This document shows, one piece after another, positions 26,630-34,751 of a DNA stretch of 59,475 nucleotides. A program made the position numbers and the translations under genes. This DNA comes from Gemmatimonadota bacterium (GTDB lineage Bacteria > Gemmatimonadota > Gemmatimonadetes > Longimicrobiales > Gaopeijiaceae), in assembly GCA_022560615.1 (NCBI GenBank), contig JADFSR010000025.1, positions 1-59,475 on the forward strand. Reading direction: 5' to 3'. Every line of letters begins with the position of its first letter. Positions within the stretch are counted from its first letter, which is position 1. Under the pieces are notes generated by a model. That model saw only the letters and a list, made by a program, of their open reading frames with translations. It ran no database searches and was not told where the DNA came from.

Positions 26630-26975
26630 TCAGCCCTCAATACGTACTTCTCCCCTTCGTACACCCAGACCGGGCCATGGAGAATCTCGGTGCGCGGTCT
26701 CCTCGCCCAGACTGCGCAGTCCCTGAATCAGGAACCGAGTTGCTCGTTCGCTGAGAGGATTCAGGTCACAATACCGCTCGGCCAACTCAACTTCCCGTCG
26801 GTGATCGCCGGCCCCCCTCGCATCCCGGATGAGCGTCGCCAAGGCAACTTCAAGACCAGTCCAGATCCGATCGTTTTCGGACTCGATCCACCTGGACAAC
26901 TCGCCACCGCTCGTGTCACGAAGCGACGAGAGGAAGGGCCCTCCGTATAGCCGGACCGCTGTCGCGTAGTCCTCG
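26630..26975 (-). pseudogene. Fragment of a BTAD-domain (SARP-like) regulator
   Basis: The reading frame gives EDYATAVRLYGGPFLSSL, GGELSRWIESENDRIWTG, LATLIRDARGAGDHRREVEL, AERYCDLNPLSERATRFLIQ. This is the bacterial transcriptional activation (TPR-like) domain of SARP/AfsR-type regulators (LYxGPFL...W...ER, then DPLxExAxR). The N-terminal winged-helix part is not found upstream, and after GLRSLGE the frame runs into unrelated residues and stops. A broken gene, transcribed leftward if at all. Confidence 0.7.
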
Positions 26976-27324
26976 CTTCGTGTCGGACAGGAGTGCCTTC
27001 GTCTCAGGCCCTGATCGGTGCAGAGACAGTCGTCCGAGTGTTCTGAGACAATAGATCACGTCATCTCAATCCAGAGACGTGGTACAGGCGGAGGCAGGCA
27101 GTTTGTGCGTTTATCCGCGACCAAGCAACGCCTCACTTTCTCCTTACCGCCGAGCCCGCCAGCTCAACACTGTCTTCACTGTCAGCACATGATGTATGGA
27201 ACGGCTGCTGCTAGGACGGTTGCGGGGACCACGAGTAGGGCGGACTCATGGCCTAGAGGCCTAGACCGGCTGCACGCCAGCAGGATCTGCCGACGATCAC
27301 CAGGCCGTCCACGAAGACGTGGAA
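26976..27324. other. No gene seen
   Basis: About 350 bases inside the decay zone. I see no open frame with family features, no RNA gene and no clear repeat on either strand. Confidence 0.6.
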
Positions 27325-27479
27325 TCATGATGGCGCGAAGACCCGCGTGGGGACCTCCACTGGGCGGGTGTCGTCCTCTCCCCAGGCCTGGAACGATCGG
27401 TTCCGTCCCCAGCAGTACAAGAATCCGACGTCCGAAATCGCACAGGTGTGATTCCCTCCCGCGGTGACGGACCGCGTGG
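27325..27479 (-). pseudogene. Fragment of an RCC1-repeat protein
   Basis: One frame reads SVTAGGNHTCAISDVGFLYCWGRNRS, FQAWGEDDTRPVEVPT, VFAPS and a stop at 27325-27327. AGGNHTCAI...LYCWG is the consensus of bacterial RCC1 (regulator of chromosome condensation-like) beta-propeller repeats, which occur many times in exported proteins of this phylum. Only one repeat remains, with a stop a few codons upstream in the same frame. Confidence 0.7.
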
Positions 27480-27531
27480 ACTTCTACTACATCGACCCCT
27501 GAGCCTAGAGTCCCTCTTCGGGTTTGCCGGG

Positions 27532-27552
27532 AAGGCTCTGAAGAGCCTTTTT
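27532..27552 (+). terminator. Rho-independent terminator
   Basis: Perfect 7-bp stem AAGGCTC / GAGCCTT with a TGAA loop, followed directly by T residues (five T's counting the stem end). It faces rightward, but no intact gene ends before it; it is probably left over from a lost plus-strand gene. Confidence 0.75.
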
Positions 27553-27902
27553 CGGTGGAATATCCAATCATTCCCTCCCTGCAACGCCGTGGTGCTTAGG
27601 GAGCGTCGAGGATGGCCCTGGGATCACCAGATCGTCGTGCACACGAGGATGGACGGAAAGATTACCCAGCGCCTCGTCGCGCCAGACGAGGACCTTTCGG
27701 CCGCTTCTCCATCACTTCCGCCTGCCACAGACGACCCACCCAGGATCGGGTACTAGACTAGACTAGATCCCATCCACAAATTCGTAAGTTGTTGCAGGAT
27801 AACGAGAAAGGCGCATCTGGCGCTCGCAATTTCGCGTGGAAAGGCGTAGGTTTGGTGTAAGAAAACAAGCAAACCACCCACCAGCAAGATCGGAGCAACT
27901 GG
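27553..27902. other. No gene seen; region before IS remnant
   Basis: About 350 bases between the terminator and the transposase remnant. It holds a short CTAGA tandem (around 27764-27775) and AT-rich sequence that may contain the left end of the insertion sequence. I could not find a matching inverted repeat on the right. Confidence 0.5.
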
Positions 27903-28497
27903 ATGCGCCCAGTCTTTCCCGCCCTCGACCTCTTCCGAGGCGACAGCCTGCCCCACGAGCATGCTCGCGAGTTGGAAGTGATCGATCGGATCCTGTGTGA
28001 CAACCCTACCATCACGCGACTGGTCTGGAAAGATCTGCAAGATGAGGAAGGTACGAAGCCCGATCGGCGAGGTCGGCCGGGCTTGAGCGCGTACGTCATC
28101 CTCCGGGCGGCCGTGATCAAGCAGATGAGGGGCTTCAGCTACGAGGAGCTGGAGTTCTGCCTGGCGGACTCGCTCACCTACCGGCGCTTCTGCGCCTTCA
28201 CGCATCCGCTCGATGTGCCCCGCAAGTCGGCCGCTGGCCAAGAACATCAAGCGGATCTCCGAGGCGACCTGGCAGACGGTCAACCAGGTGATCCTCCAGT
28301 ATGCTGAAGCCCAGGGAGTCGAGGACGGACGTAGGGTGCGCATCGACGCCACTGTCACCGCGTCCAACATCCATCACCCGCTGGATGGTGCCGCCGCGCC
28401 CGTCAATCGTAGAGATCGCGAGCCCCTACCTGTCCGGCCGAAAACACCACCCGCCTTCCGTCCGGTGCTGTTCCAGGGATCGGCATTAGAAGGATAA
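27903..28497 (+). mobile_element. Insertion-sequence transposase remnant (IS5/ISNCY-like), frameshifted and truncated
   Basis: ATG at 27903: PVFPALDLFRGDSLPHEHA, DLQDEEGTKPDRRGRPGLSA, YVILRAAVIKQMRGFSYEEL, EFCLADSLTYRRFCAF match the N-terminal DUF772-like part of IS5-group transposases. Near 28213-28235 the frame shifts; the other frame goes on with LAKNIKRISEATWQTVNQVIL, RRVRIDATVTASNIHHPLD, the region before the first catalytic part of ISNCY-type enzymes. After IHHPLD the likeness is lost, so the DDE domain is deleted. The element cannot move by itself. Confidence 0.78.
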
Positions 28498-28641
28498 GCC
28501 CTGCTGGAGACCCCGATGACGATTTTGTAATCGGGCGGGTACCAGTAATGTAGTCGTGCAATCCCAGGGGGCTCATAGGCCAGTGAGCGCCCTCCGGTAG
28601 CAGCTCCCCAGCGTGCGCCTTTTGGTTGGCGCGCCTGAGAA

Positions 28642-30267
28642 CTAGGAATCAAGCGCCCGCGCCCGCTCCCGCAGCACGAACTTCTGAATCTTCCCAGTCG
28701 ACGTCTTGGGCAGCTCCCCGAAGACCACGGTCTTCGGCGCCTTGAAGTGGGCCATGTTGGCCCTACAGAAGTCGATGACTTCCTGCTCCGTCACCTCGGC
28801 ACCCTCCCGTAGCTCGAGGAACGCGCACGGTGTCTCTCCCCAGTGGTCGTCAGGTCGCGCCACGACCGCGGCCGCCGACACCGCAGGGTGACGATACAAC
28901 ACGCTCTCGACCTCGATCGACGAGATGTTCTCGCCACCCGAGATGATGATGTCCTTGGACCGGTCCTTGATTTCGACGTAGCCGTCCGGATGCATGACGG
29001 CGAGGTCACCTGTGTGGAAGTACCCGCCCTCGAAGGCCTGCTTCGTGGTGTCGGGATTCTTCAGGTATCCCTTCATGAGCACGTTTCCGCGCATCATGAT
29101 CTCGCCAATCGTCTCCCCGTCGGCCGGCACCGGCTCGAGCGTCTCCGGATCCAGTACGGTCAGCTCCTCCTGCACGGTGTAGACGACTCCTTGCCGAGCT
29201 TTCAGCCTGGCCTGTTCCTCCAGCGGCAGCTCGTCCCATTCGGGGTGCCACGCGCAGACCGTGTTCGGCCCGTAGCACTCGGTGAGGCCGTACGCGTGCG
29301 TTATCTCGAAGCCCACACGCCCGGCTCGATCCAGCACCGCGGCCGGGGGGGCGGCGCCCGCCGTCATCATGCGAACCTTGTGCGGCAGGGCCTCACCCCG
29401 CTTCTCAGCTTCTGTGGTGACCATGTTGATCACGATCGGCGCGCCGCACATGTGCGTGACGCCCTCGCGGCCAATCAGATCGAGGATCGCACCCCCGTCG
29501 ACCCCGCGCAGGCACACGTTCGTCCCGGCCACGGCCGCGATCGTCCACGGAAAGCACCAGCCGTTGCAGTGGAAGAGCGGCAGCGTCCACAGGTAGATCG
29601 GACCCTGCGGTAGCGACCAATCGAGCGCGTTGCTGAGCGCATTCAAGTACGCGCCGCGGTGGTGGTAGACGACGCCCTTGGGATTCCCCGTGGTGCCCGA
29701 GGTGTAGTTCAGTGCGATCGCGTCCCATTCGTCTGTGGGGCGTGACCAGTCGGCGCCAGGATCGCCTTCCGCGATCAGCTCTTCGTATGACACGTCACCG
29801 AAGCTCTCGACAGGCTCGATCGCATCGTCTTCGATGAACACGACCGTGGGCGACGCCTCGGCGATCCGGAGCGCCGCTGTAGCGACCTGCGCGAAACTCT
29901 GGTCGACGACGAAGAAGCGCGCTTCCGCATGGTCGAGGATGAACGCGACCATCTCGGCGTCGAGTCGCGTATTGATCATGTTGAGAACCGCGCCCGCCAT
30001 CGGCACGCCGAAGGAGACCTCCACCGCCGGTGGCGTGTTCGGGCACAGCACCGCAACCGTGTCGTTCTTCTCCACGCCCCGCCGCCGCAGGGCATCCGCA
30101 AGAGCTCGGCACCGACCGTACGTCTCAGCCCAACTCCACTCCTGGCGGCCGTACCGGATCGCGCACCGCTCCGGATACACCGCTGCCGTACGCCGCAAGA
30201 ACGACAACGGCGACAGCGGCACATGATTCGCAGACCGCCGCTCCATATCGAGATCGTACTTGCTCAA
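28642..30267 (-). CDS. Acyl-CoA synthetase (AMP-forming)
   Basis: 541 residues, TTG start with a strong AGGAGGAG five bases upstream. Complete set of adenylation motifs: NYTSGTTGNPKGVVYHHRG, PLFHCNGWCFPW, THAYGLTECYGPN, GYFHTGDLAVMHPDGYVEI, KDRSKDIIISGGENISSIEV and the A10 lysine in [20 protein letters not shown]. It resembles the medium/short-chain ligase group (including methylmercaptopropionate-CoA ligases). No neighbour clarifies the substrate: upstream is the hairpin repeat at 30321-30432 and downstream the IS remnant. Only distantly related to the ligase at 10766. Confidence 0.88.
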   Translation of the reverse strand: MSKYDLDMERRSANHVPLSPLSFLRRTAAVYPERCAIRYGRQEWSWAETYGRCRALADALRRRGVEKNDTVAVLCPNTPPAVEVSFGVPMAGAVLNMINTRLDAEMVAFILDHAEARFFVVDQSFAQVATAALRIAEASPTVVFIEDDAIEPVESFGDVSYEELIAEGDPGADWSRPTDEWDAIALNYTSGTTGNPKGVVYHHRGAYLNALSNALDWSLPQGPIYLWTLPLFHCNGWCFPWTIAAVAGTNVCLRGVDGGAILDLIGREGVTHMCGAPIVINMVTTEAEKRGEALPHKVRMMTAGAAPPAAVLDRAGRVGFEITHAYGLTECYGPNTVCAWHPEWDELPLEEQARLKARQGVVYTVQEELTVLDPETLEPVPADGETIGEIMMRGNVLMKGYLKNPDTTKQAFEGGYFHTGDLAVMHPDGYVEIKDRSKDIIISGGENISSIEVESVLYRHPAVSAAAVVARPDDHWGETPCAFLELREGAEVTEQEVIDFCRANMAHFKAPKTVVFGELPKTSTGKIQKFVLRERARALDS

Positions 30268-30282
30268 TTGCTCCTCCTATTC

Positions 30283-30314
30283 CTCAGCCCCTCAGCCCCT
30301 CAGCCCCTCGGCCT
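30283..30314. repeat. 8-bp tandem repeat, four units
   Basis: CTCAGCCC three times in a row and then CTCGGCCT, between the hairpin repeat and the ribosome-binding site of the acyl-CoA synthetase. Such a tract in a leader can vary by slippage. Confidence 0.75.
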
Positions 30315-30320
30315 ACAACG

Positions 30321-30432
30321 TCGGGGGCGCGCGTCGCGTGTCTTTCCGAAGCGACATCGCGTTCCGGCGGGGGGCGGGGACCGGGGAAAGGAATGCCTGA
30401 GCGAAGGAAAGACACGCGACGCACGCCCCCGA
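30321..30432. repeat. Long-hairpin dispersed repeat, copy R1
   Basis: A 112-bp near-palindrome. The arms TCGGGGGCGCGCGTCGCGTG and CACGCGACGCACGCCCCCGA pair over about 25 bp when the following TCTTTCC/GGAAAGA is included. The middle contains GACATCGCGTTCCGGCGG and GGGGAAAGGAATGCCTGAGCG. The same middle is found, inverted, in R2 at 47279. It lies two bases beyond the TGA of the phosphofructokinase gene and before the next gene in the same direction. Confidence 0.85.
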
Positions 30433-30434
30433 AC

Positions 30435-31628
30435 TCACCCACTAGTCATGATGAAAAGAGGTTTCTCCCCGAACGTCGTGTACTTGGGTCGCAGGCGCTC
30501 CGTCTCATAAAAAAGCTCGACGTCCACAACCTTTTTCGTACCCATCACCGCATCGATGGGCACGTGCCGGTACACGCCGTCTCGGACCGCCACGAGCACG
30601 CCGCTCTTCCCCTGCCCGACCAGGTCGAGCGAGAGATTGCCGAACGCCATCGGGACGATCGAGTCCAGAGCGTCGGGCTCCCCCGAGCGGACCAGATACC
30701 CGAGCCGCTGGTTCACGGTATTGATGAGCTTTCCGTCGTTGAAGCGCGGTGACAGCTCCTTGATGCGCTCGGAAAGCCGATCGCCGATGCCGCCCAGCCT
30801 CTTGTGGCCGTACTGGTCCTTCTCCTTGTCGGAGAAGACCATGTCGTCGTCTCCCGTCATCGTCGCGCCCTCGGAAACGAGTACGACCGAGTAGCGACTC
30901 GGATTCCGGCGCCGGTCTTCGACCAGCAGCTCCGTGAGGCGCTCGGCATCGAACGGGTACTCCGGAATCACGCATCGGTCCGACGCCCCCGCCATCGCGG
31001 GCACCAGCGCCGTGTACCCCGCGTACCGTCCGAAGACCTCTATGACCAGAATGCGTTCGTGGGATCCGGCCGACGTGCGCAGCCGGTGAGTGAGCTCGAT
31101 CGTGCGGGTCACGCAGGTGCTGAACCCGATGCAGTAGTCCGTGCCCGGAACGTCGTTGTCCATCGTCTTCGGGATCGCGATGACGTTCACGCCCTCCTCG
31201 TGCAGACGATACGCGTACGAGAGCGTGTCATCACCGCCGATCGGGATCAGCGTATCGACCCCCAGGAAGTCGAGGTTCTTCAGCACATCGTTCGTGACGT
31301 CGTTGATCTCGTCCGGGTACCGATCCCGTAAGTGTTGTGGCACGAACGCCTTGGGCAAATGGCTGGGCCGGGTGCGCGACGAGTGCAGGATGGTGCCCCC
31401 CGTGCGACCTGCCGTGCGCACGACTTCGGGCGTCAGCTCCACCACTGCCACAGAGTTGTCCGCGTCCGGATCGGGCACGAGGTCCACCAGGCCGCGCCAC
31501 CCGCGGCGGATGCCGAGTACCCGGTGCCCTTCCCGGACCGCGCGGAGGGTGACCGCCCGCACGGCAGGATTCAACCCCGGCACGTCTCCACCGCCCGTCA
31601 GGACGGCGATAGTGCCCTTTGCGCTCAT
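30435..31628 (-). CDS. pfkA: 6-phosphofructokinase, predicted pyrophosphate-dependent
   Basis: 397 residues; ATG at 31628 overlaps the TGA of the upstream MBL hydrolase (ATGA). Phosphorylates fructose 6-phosphate. Motifs: AVLTGGGDVPGLNPAVRA, PIGGDDTLSYAYRL, IPKTMDNDVPGTDYCIGFST, EVFGRYAGYTAL. Where ATP enzymes have GGDG and a Gly before TIDND, this one has GGDD and Lys (PKTMDND), the pair of residues linked to pyrophosphate use in the family. Cytosolic. TGA is two bases before hairpin repeat R1. Confidence 0.85.
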   Translation of the reverse strand: MSAKGTIAVLTGGGDVPGLNPAVRAVTLRAVREGHRVLGIRRGWRGLVDLVPDPDADNSVAVVELTPEVVRTAGRTGGTILHSSRTRPSHLPKAFVPQHLRDRYPDEINDVTNDVLKNLDFLGVDTLIPIGGDDTLSYAYRLHEEGVNVIAIPKTMDNDVPGTDYCIGFSTCVTRTIELTHRLRTSAGSHERILVIEVFGRYAGYTALVPAMAGASDRCVIPEYPFDAERLTELLVEDRRRNPSRYSVVLVSEGATMTGDDDMVFSDKEKDQYGHKRLGGIGDRLSERIKELSPRFNDGKLINTVNQRLGYLVRSGEPDALDSIVPMAFGNLSLDLVGQGKSGVLVAVRDGVYRHVPIDAVMGTKKVVDVELFYETERLRPKYTTFGEKPLFIMTSG

Positions 31629-32587
31629 ACGCCGTTCAGGGCGGTCATCCAAGCGCCGATCGCGCGAGCGAAGTACCCCGGACTGAAGAGCGTCCACTCC
31701 TCCATCCCCTCCGGCAGCCGGTACTCCTCGCCGGCCTGCTCTGCGGTCAACCCCCGCTCGATCGCCCGCCTGGCCGCCGCTTCCACGTCGTCGAGCAACT
31801 CGATGTACGCGCCCACCGCCGCGTCGTCCGCTAGCGGTCCGTGGCCTGGCACGTAGGTGGTCGGCTCCCTGCGTCGCAGGACCCGCACATTCTGAGACAG
31901 CTGGTTGGGTACCGCGTCCACGTAGTTCGGGAACATCCCGTTCCAAACCAAGTCGCCGCAGAAGACCACGGACGGATCGGCGATCTCGATGCTCACGTCG
32001 GAGTCAGTGTGTCCCCTGCGAGGCACCACGAGCAGCGACCGGTCACCGAGGTCGATCTCGGTGGGTCCCCCTCCGCCGAGCAGCTCCACACCTTCAAGCA
32101 CGTCCGCAGGAGCGTTTCTGTTCCGCTCCAGGATCGTGTCGCGTGTCAAAGCGGTCGCCAGCATGACGACGTCCGTACTCTCCGCTGCGCCCCGCAGACC
32201 TCCGGTGTGATCCCCGTGATGGTGGGTGAGAATGACGTGCGTGGGTGGCCGCCCAACGAGGCGCATCGCCTGTTGAGCCATCCAGCGGGCTCCTTCGTCG
32301 GATGCGAAGCTCTCGATGACGACGACGCCCGCCCGACCCGCGACGATGCCTCCGTTGCAGAGCGTCGTGCGATCCTCGAGCGGGTTGGAGACCAAAGCCC
32401 AGATGCCTGCGCTGATCTGTTCCAGCCGCCCCCACGACTCTGAAGCGACCACCGGAAAGCGCTCCTGCCGACTCCACAGAGCGCGCGCCCACAGCGGTGA
32501 CGCAGCAGCCATGATGCCCATGTGGGCGGCGCACGACGTGGTGCGATCGAGGAACTCGCGCCGTGTGTAGCTTCGGTAATCTCCCAA
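31625..32587 (-). CDS. Exported MBL-fold metallo-hydrolase
   Basis: 320 residues, TTG start supported by GGAGG six bases upstream. The N-terminus YTRREFLDRTTSCAAHMG looks like a twin-arginine-type signal (RREFL) with a weak hydrophobic core. Metallo-beta-lactamase motifs: VILTHHHGDHTGG (HxHxDH), VPRRGHTDSDVSIEI, VVFCGDLVWNG and TYVPGHGPL. In the family this is a di-zinc hydrolase of a thioester, lactone or similar bond. It overlaps pfkA by four bases, so the two are co-expressed although one seems exported and one cytosolic. Confidence 0.83.
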   Translation of the reverse strand: MGDYRSYTRREFLDRTTSCAAHMGIMAAASPLWARALWSRQERFPVVASESWGRLEQISAGIWALVSNPLEDRTTLCNGGIVAGRAGVVVIESFASDEGARWMAQQAMRLVGRPPTHVILTHHHGDHTGGLRGAAESTDVVMLATALTRDTILERNRNAPADVLEGVELLGGGGPTEIDLGDRSLLVVPRRGHTDSDVSIEIADPSVVFCGDLVWNGMFPNYVDAVPNQLSQNVRVLRRREPTTYVPGHGPLADDAAVGAYIELLDDVEAAARRAIERGLTAEQAGEEYRLPEGMEEWTLFSPGYFARAIGAWMTALNGV

Positions 32588-32778
32588 AACGACCTCCAGC
32601 TCAGTGTGAGCCGCAACCTATGGCTCCGTTGCCGCACTTCGCGAGACCAGCAACAGAAGACAACGGATACAGCGGTGCTCGCTTGGGGACACCGGAACGC
32701 ACACTTTGACAGCGTCCCGGGAAGTGCAGCTGTCTTCTCGGTGCCTTGACGTTGATCCGTAGCCGATGGAGGGCTCTC

Positions 32779-33822
32779 ATGCGGATAACCACACCAGTGC
32801 TCGCAGCCGTAGTGACACTTCTGCTGCCCGGACCCCCAGCCGTGGCGCAGACCGATACGGATCCCGCGCTTCAAGAGTGGGAAGTCCCTTATGCGCAGTC
32901 GCGTCCCCGGGACCCGATGGTCGCGCCGGACGGACGGGTGTGGTTTGTCGGCCAGGTGGGCAACTACATCTCCGTGCTCGACCCGAAGACGGGTGGCTTC
33001 GAGAAGTTCGACATGGACGAGAGCGTCAATCCGCACAATCTGATTGTCGACGTCGACGGCATGGTCTACTACTCGGGCAACCGCGCGAGCCACATCGGGA
33101 GACTCGACCCAGAGACCGGAGACGTCGAGAAGTTCATGATGCCCGACGAACGCGCACGTGATCCGCATACGCTCATTTTCGACTCCATGGGCGACATATG
33201 GTTCACTGCGCAGAACGGCAACTTCGTCGGTAAATTCTGGACTGAGACCGGTGAGATTCGCCTGCTCGAGACACCCTCTGCGTCCGGCCGCGGTGGTCGC
33301 ATGGGGAGCAGCCGGCCGTACGGCATCGTCATGGACTCAAGAGACCATCCGTGGATCGCGCTGTTCAACACGAACATGATCGCGACGGTGGACCCTGAGA
33401 CGTTCGAGCTCGAGACCTTCGAACTGCCGGAGAATGCGCGGCCACGCCGCATCGCGATCACTTCGGACGACGTGCTCTGGTACGGCGACTGGACGCGCGG
33501 CACGCTCGGCCGCCTCGACCCCGCGACCGGTGATGTACAAGAGTTCCCGCTCCCGGGCGGGGAAAGTTCGCGTCCCTACGCCGTGGTCGCGGACGACTCC
33601 GACCGCATCTGGCTGGTCGAGACCGGTCCCAGACCGAACAACTTCGTGGGCTTCGATCCGATGACGGGCGAGATCTTCAGCCAAACGCTCCTCGAGAGCG
33701 GCGGCGGCTCGATCCGTCACATGTACTTCGACGCTGAGACCAACTCCATCTGGTTCGGTACCGACACGAATACGGTGGGACAGGCCAAGCTTCCGCCGCG
33801 GAGGCGCATCGTCTCGTACTGA
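32779..33822 (+). CDS. Exported Vgb/streptogramin-lyase-like beta-propeller
   Basis: 347 residues; ATG 32779 with GGAGGG five bases upstream. Signal peptide PVLAAVVTLLLPGPPAVAQ. The mature part has about seven repeated blades of the form DGRVWFVGQVGNYISVLDP, GMVYYSGNRASHIGRLDPETG, GDIWFTAQNGNFVGKFWTETG, as in virginiamycin B lyase and SMP-30-like propellers. Its stop and the next ATG share one base (TGATG). First gene of a run of five overlapping plus-strand genes (to 37742). Enzymatic role not certain; many such exported propellers are binding proteins. Confidence 0.75.
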   Translation: MRITTPVLAAVVTLLLPGPPAVAQTDTDPALQEWEVPYAQSRPRDPMVAPDGRVWFVGQVGNYISVLDPKTGGFEKFDMDESVNPHNLIVDVDGMVYYSGNRASHIGRLDPETGDVEKFMMPDERARDPHTLIFDSMGDIWFTAQNGNFVGKFWTETGEIRLLETPSASGRGGRMGSSRPYGIVMDSRDHPWIALFNTNMIATVDPETFELETFELPENARPRRIAITSDDVLWYGDWTRGTLGRLDPATGDVQEFPLPGGESSRPYAVVADDSDRIWLVETGPRPNNFVGFDPMTGEIFSQTLLESGGGSIRHMYFDAETNSIWFGTDTNTVGQAKLPPRRRIVSY

Positions 33823-34751
33823 TGCGTCTGCGCTTCGTGGTTCCAGCCGTGATGAGAACGGGCCTCGCGGTTGCTGTCGCGGCGGCCACGACCCTCACGG
33901 CCGAAGCGGCCGCGCAGGACATCGAGTACCCGGCGTCATTCGACCGACTGCTCCAGGATCTTTCCGTGCTCGCGCACGACTCCATGGAGGGACGAGCCTC
34001 GGGGACGCCAGGCAGCGCGCGCGCGAGGGTCTTCCTGATCGAGTCGCTGAAGTCCATCGGGGCAGCACCGATCGGCGAGAGCTACGAGCACGGCTTCGAG
34101 ACCGCCAACGCACGCGCGGTGAACATCATCGCGACCGTGCCGGGTCGAGACGCGACGAAACGGTACATCGTGCTCACAGCCCACTACGATCACCAAGGCG
34201 TGCGAGGCGGCGTCGTTTTCAACGGAGCCGATGACAACGCCTCAGGGGTCGCCGCGGCGCTCGCGATCGCACGCGACGTAGTGGCGAGTCCGCTCGGCGC
34301 TACACTCGTGATCGCGCTGGTCGATGCCGAGGAGGAAGGATTGCTCGGGGCGAAAGAGTTCGTGGCACAACCTCCGATCCCTCTCGGGCAGATCGTGCTG
34401 AACGTCAATCTCGACATGGTCGCCCGCACAGCGGGCCTGCTCTGGGCAGTGGGCGCGCACCACACGCCTGCGCTTCGACCTGTGATCGAGGAGGCGACGG
34501 CGAACGCCCCCGTGACCGTGAGGCAGGGACACGACCGCCCGGGCGCCCCGGAGGGCGCGAACTGGACCAACTCGTCGGACCACGCGCCCTTCCACCAAGC
34601 CGGAATCCCCTTCGTGTACTTCGGAGTCGAGGACCACGCCGACTATCACCGTCCCACTGACGACTTCGAAAACATAGACCCCGTCGAGTACGTCGCGTCG
34701 GTCCGGACGATTCTGACCGTGATGCGCGCGCTGGACGAGGCCCTCCGATGA
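33822..34751 (+). CDS. Exported M28-family metallopeptidase
   Basis: 309 residues, signal peptide ending TLTAEAAAQ. Zinc aminopeptidase motifs of family M28: LTAHYDHQG (His), NGADDNASGVAA (bridging Asp), DAEEEGLLGA (catalytic Glu pair), LNVNLDMVAR (Asp) and HADYHRPTDD (His). All five metal or catalytic positions are present. Probably removes N-terminal residues from peptides in the periplasm. It overlaps the propeller gene upstream by one base and the YfcC-type transporter downstream by four (ATGA), suggesting that peptide cleavage and uptake are linked. Confidence 0.88.
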   Translation: MRLRFVVPAVMRTGLAVAVAAATTLTAEAAAQDIEYPASFDRLLQDLSVLAHDSMEGRASGTPGSARARVFLIESLKSIGAAPIGESYEHGFETANARAVNIIATVPGRDATKRYIVLTAHYDHQGVRGGVVFNGADDNASGVAAALAIARDVVASPLGATLVIALVDAEEEGLLGAKEFVAQPPIPLGQIVLNVNLDMVARTAGLLWAVGAHHTPALRPVIEEATANAPVTVRQGHDRPGAPEGANWTNSSDHAPFHQAGIPFVYFGVEDHADYHRPTDDFENIDPVEYVASVRTILTVMRALDEALR

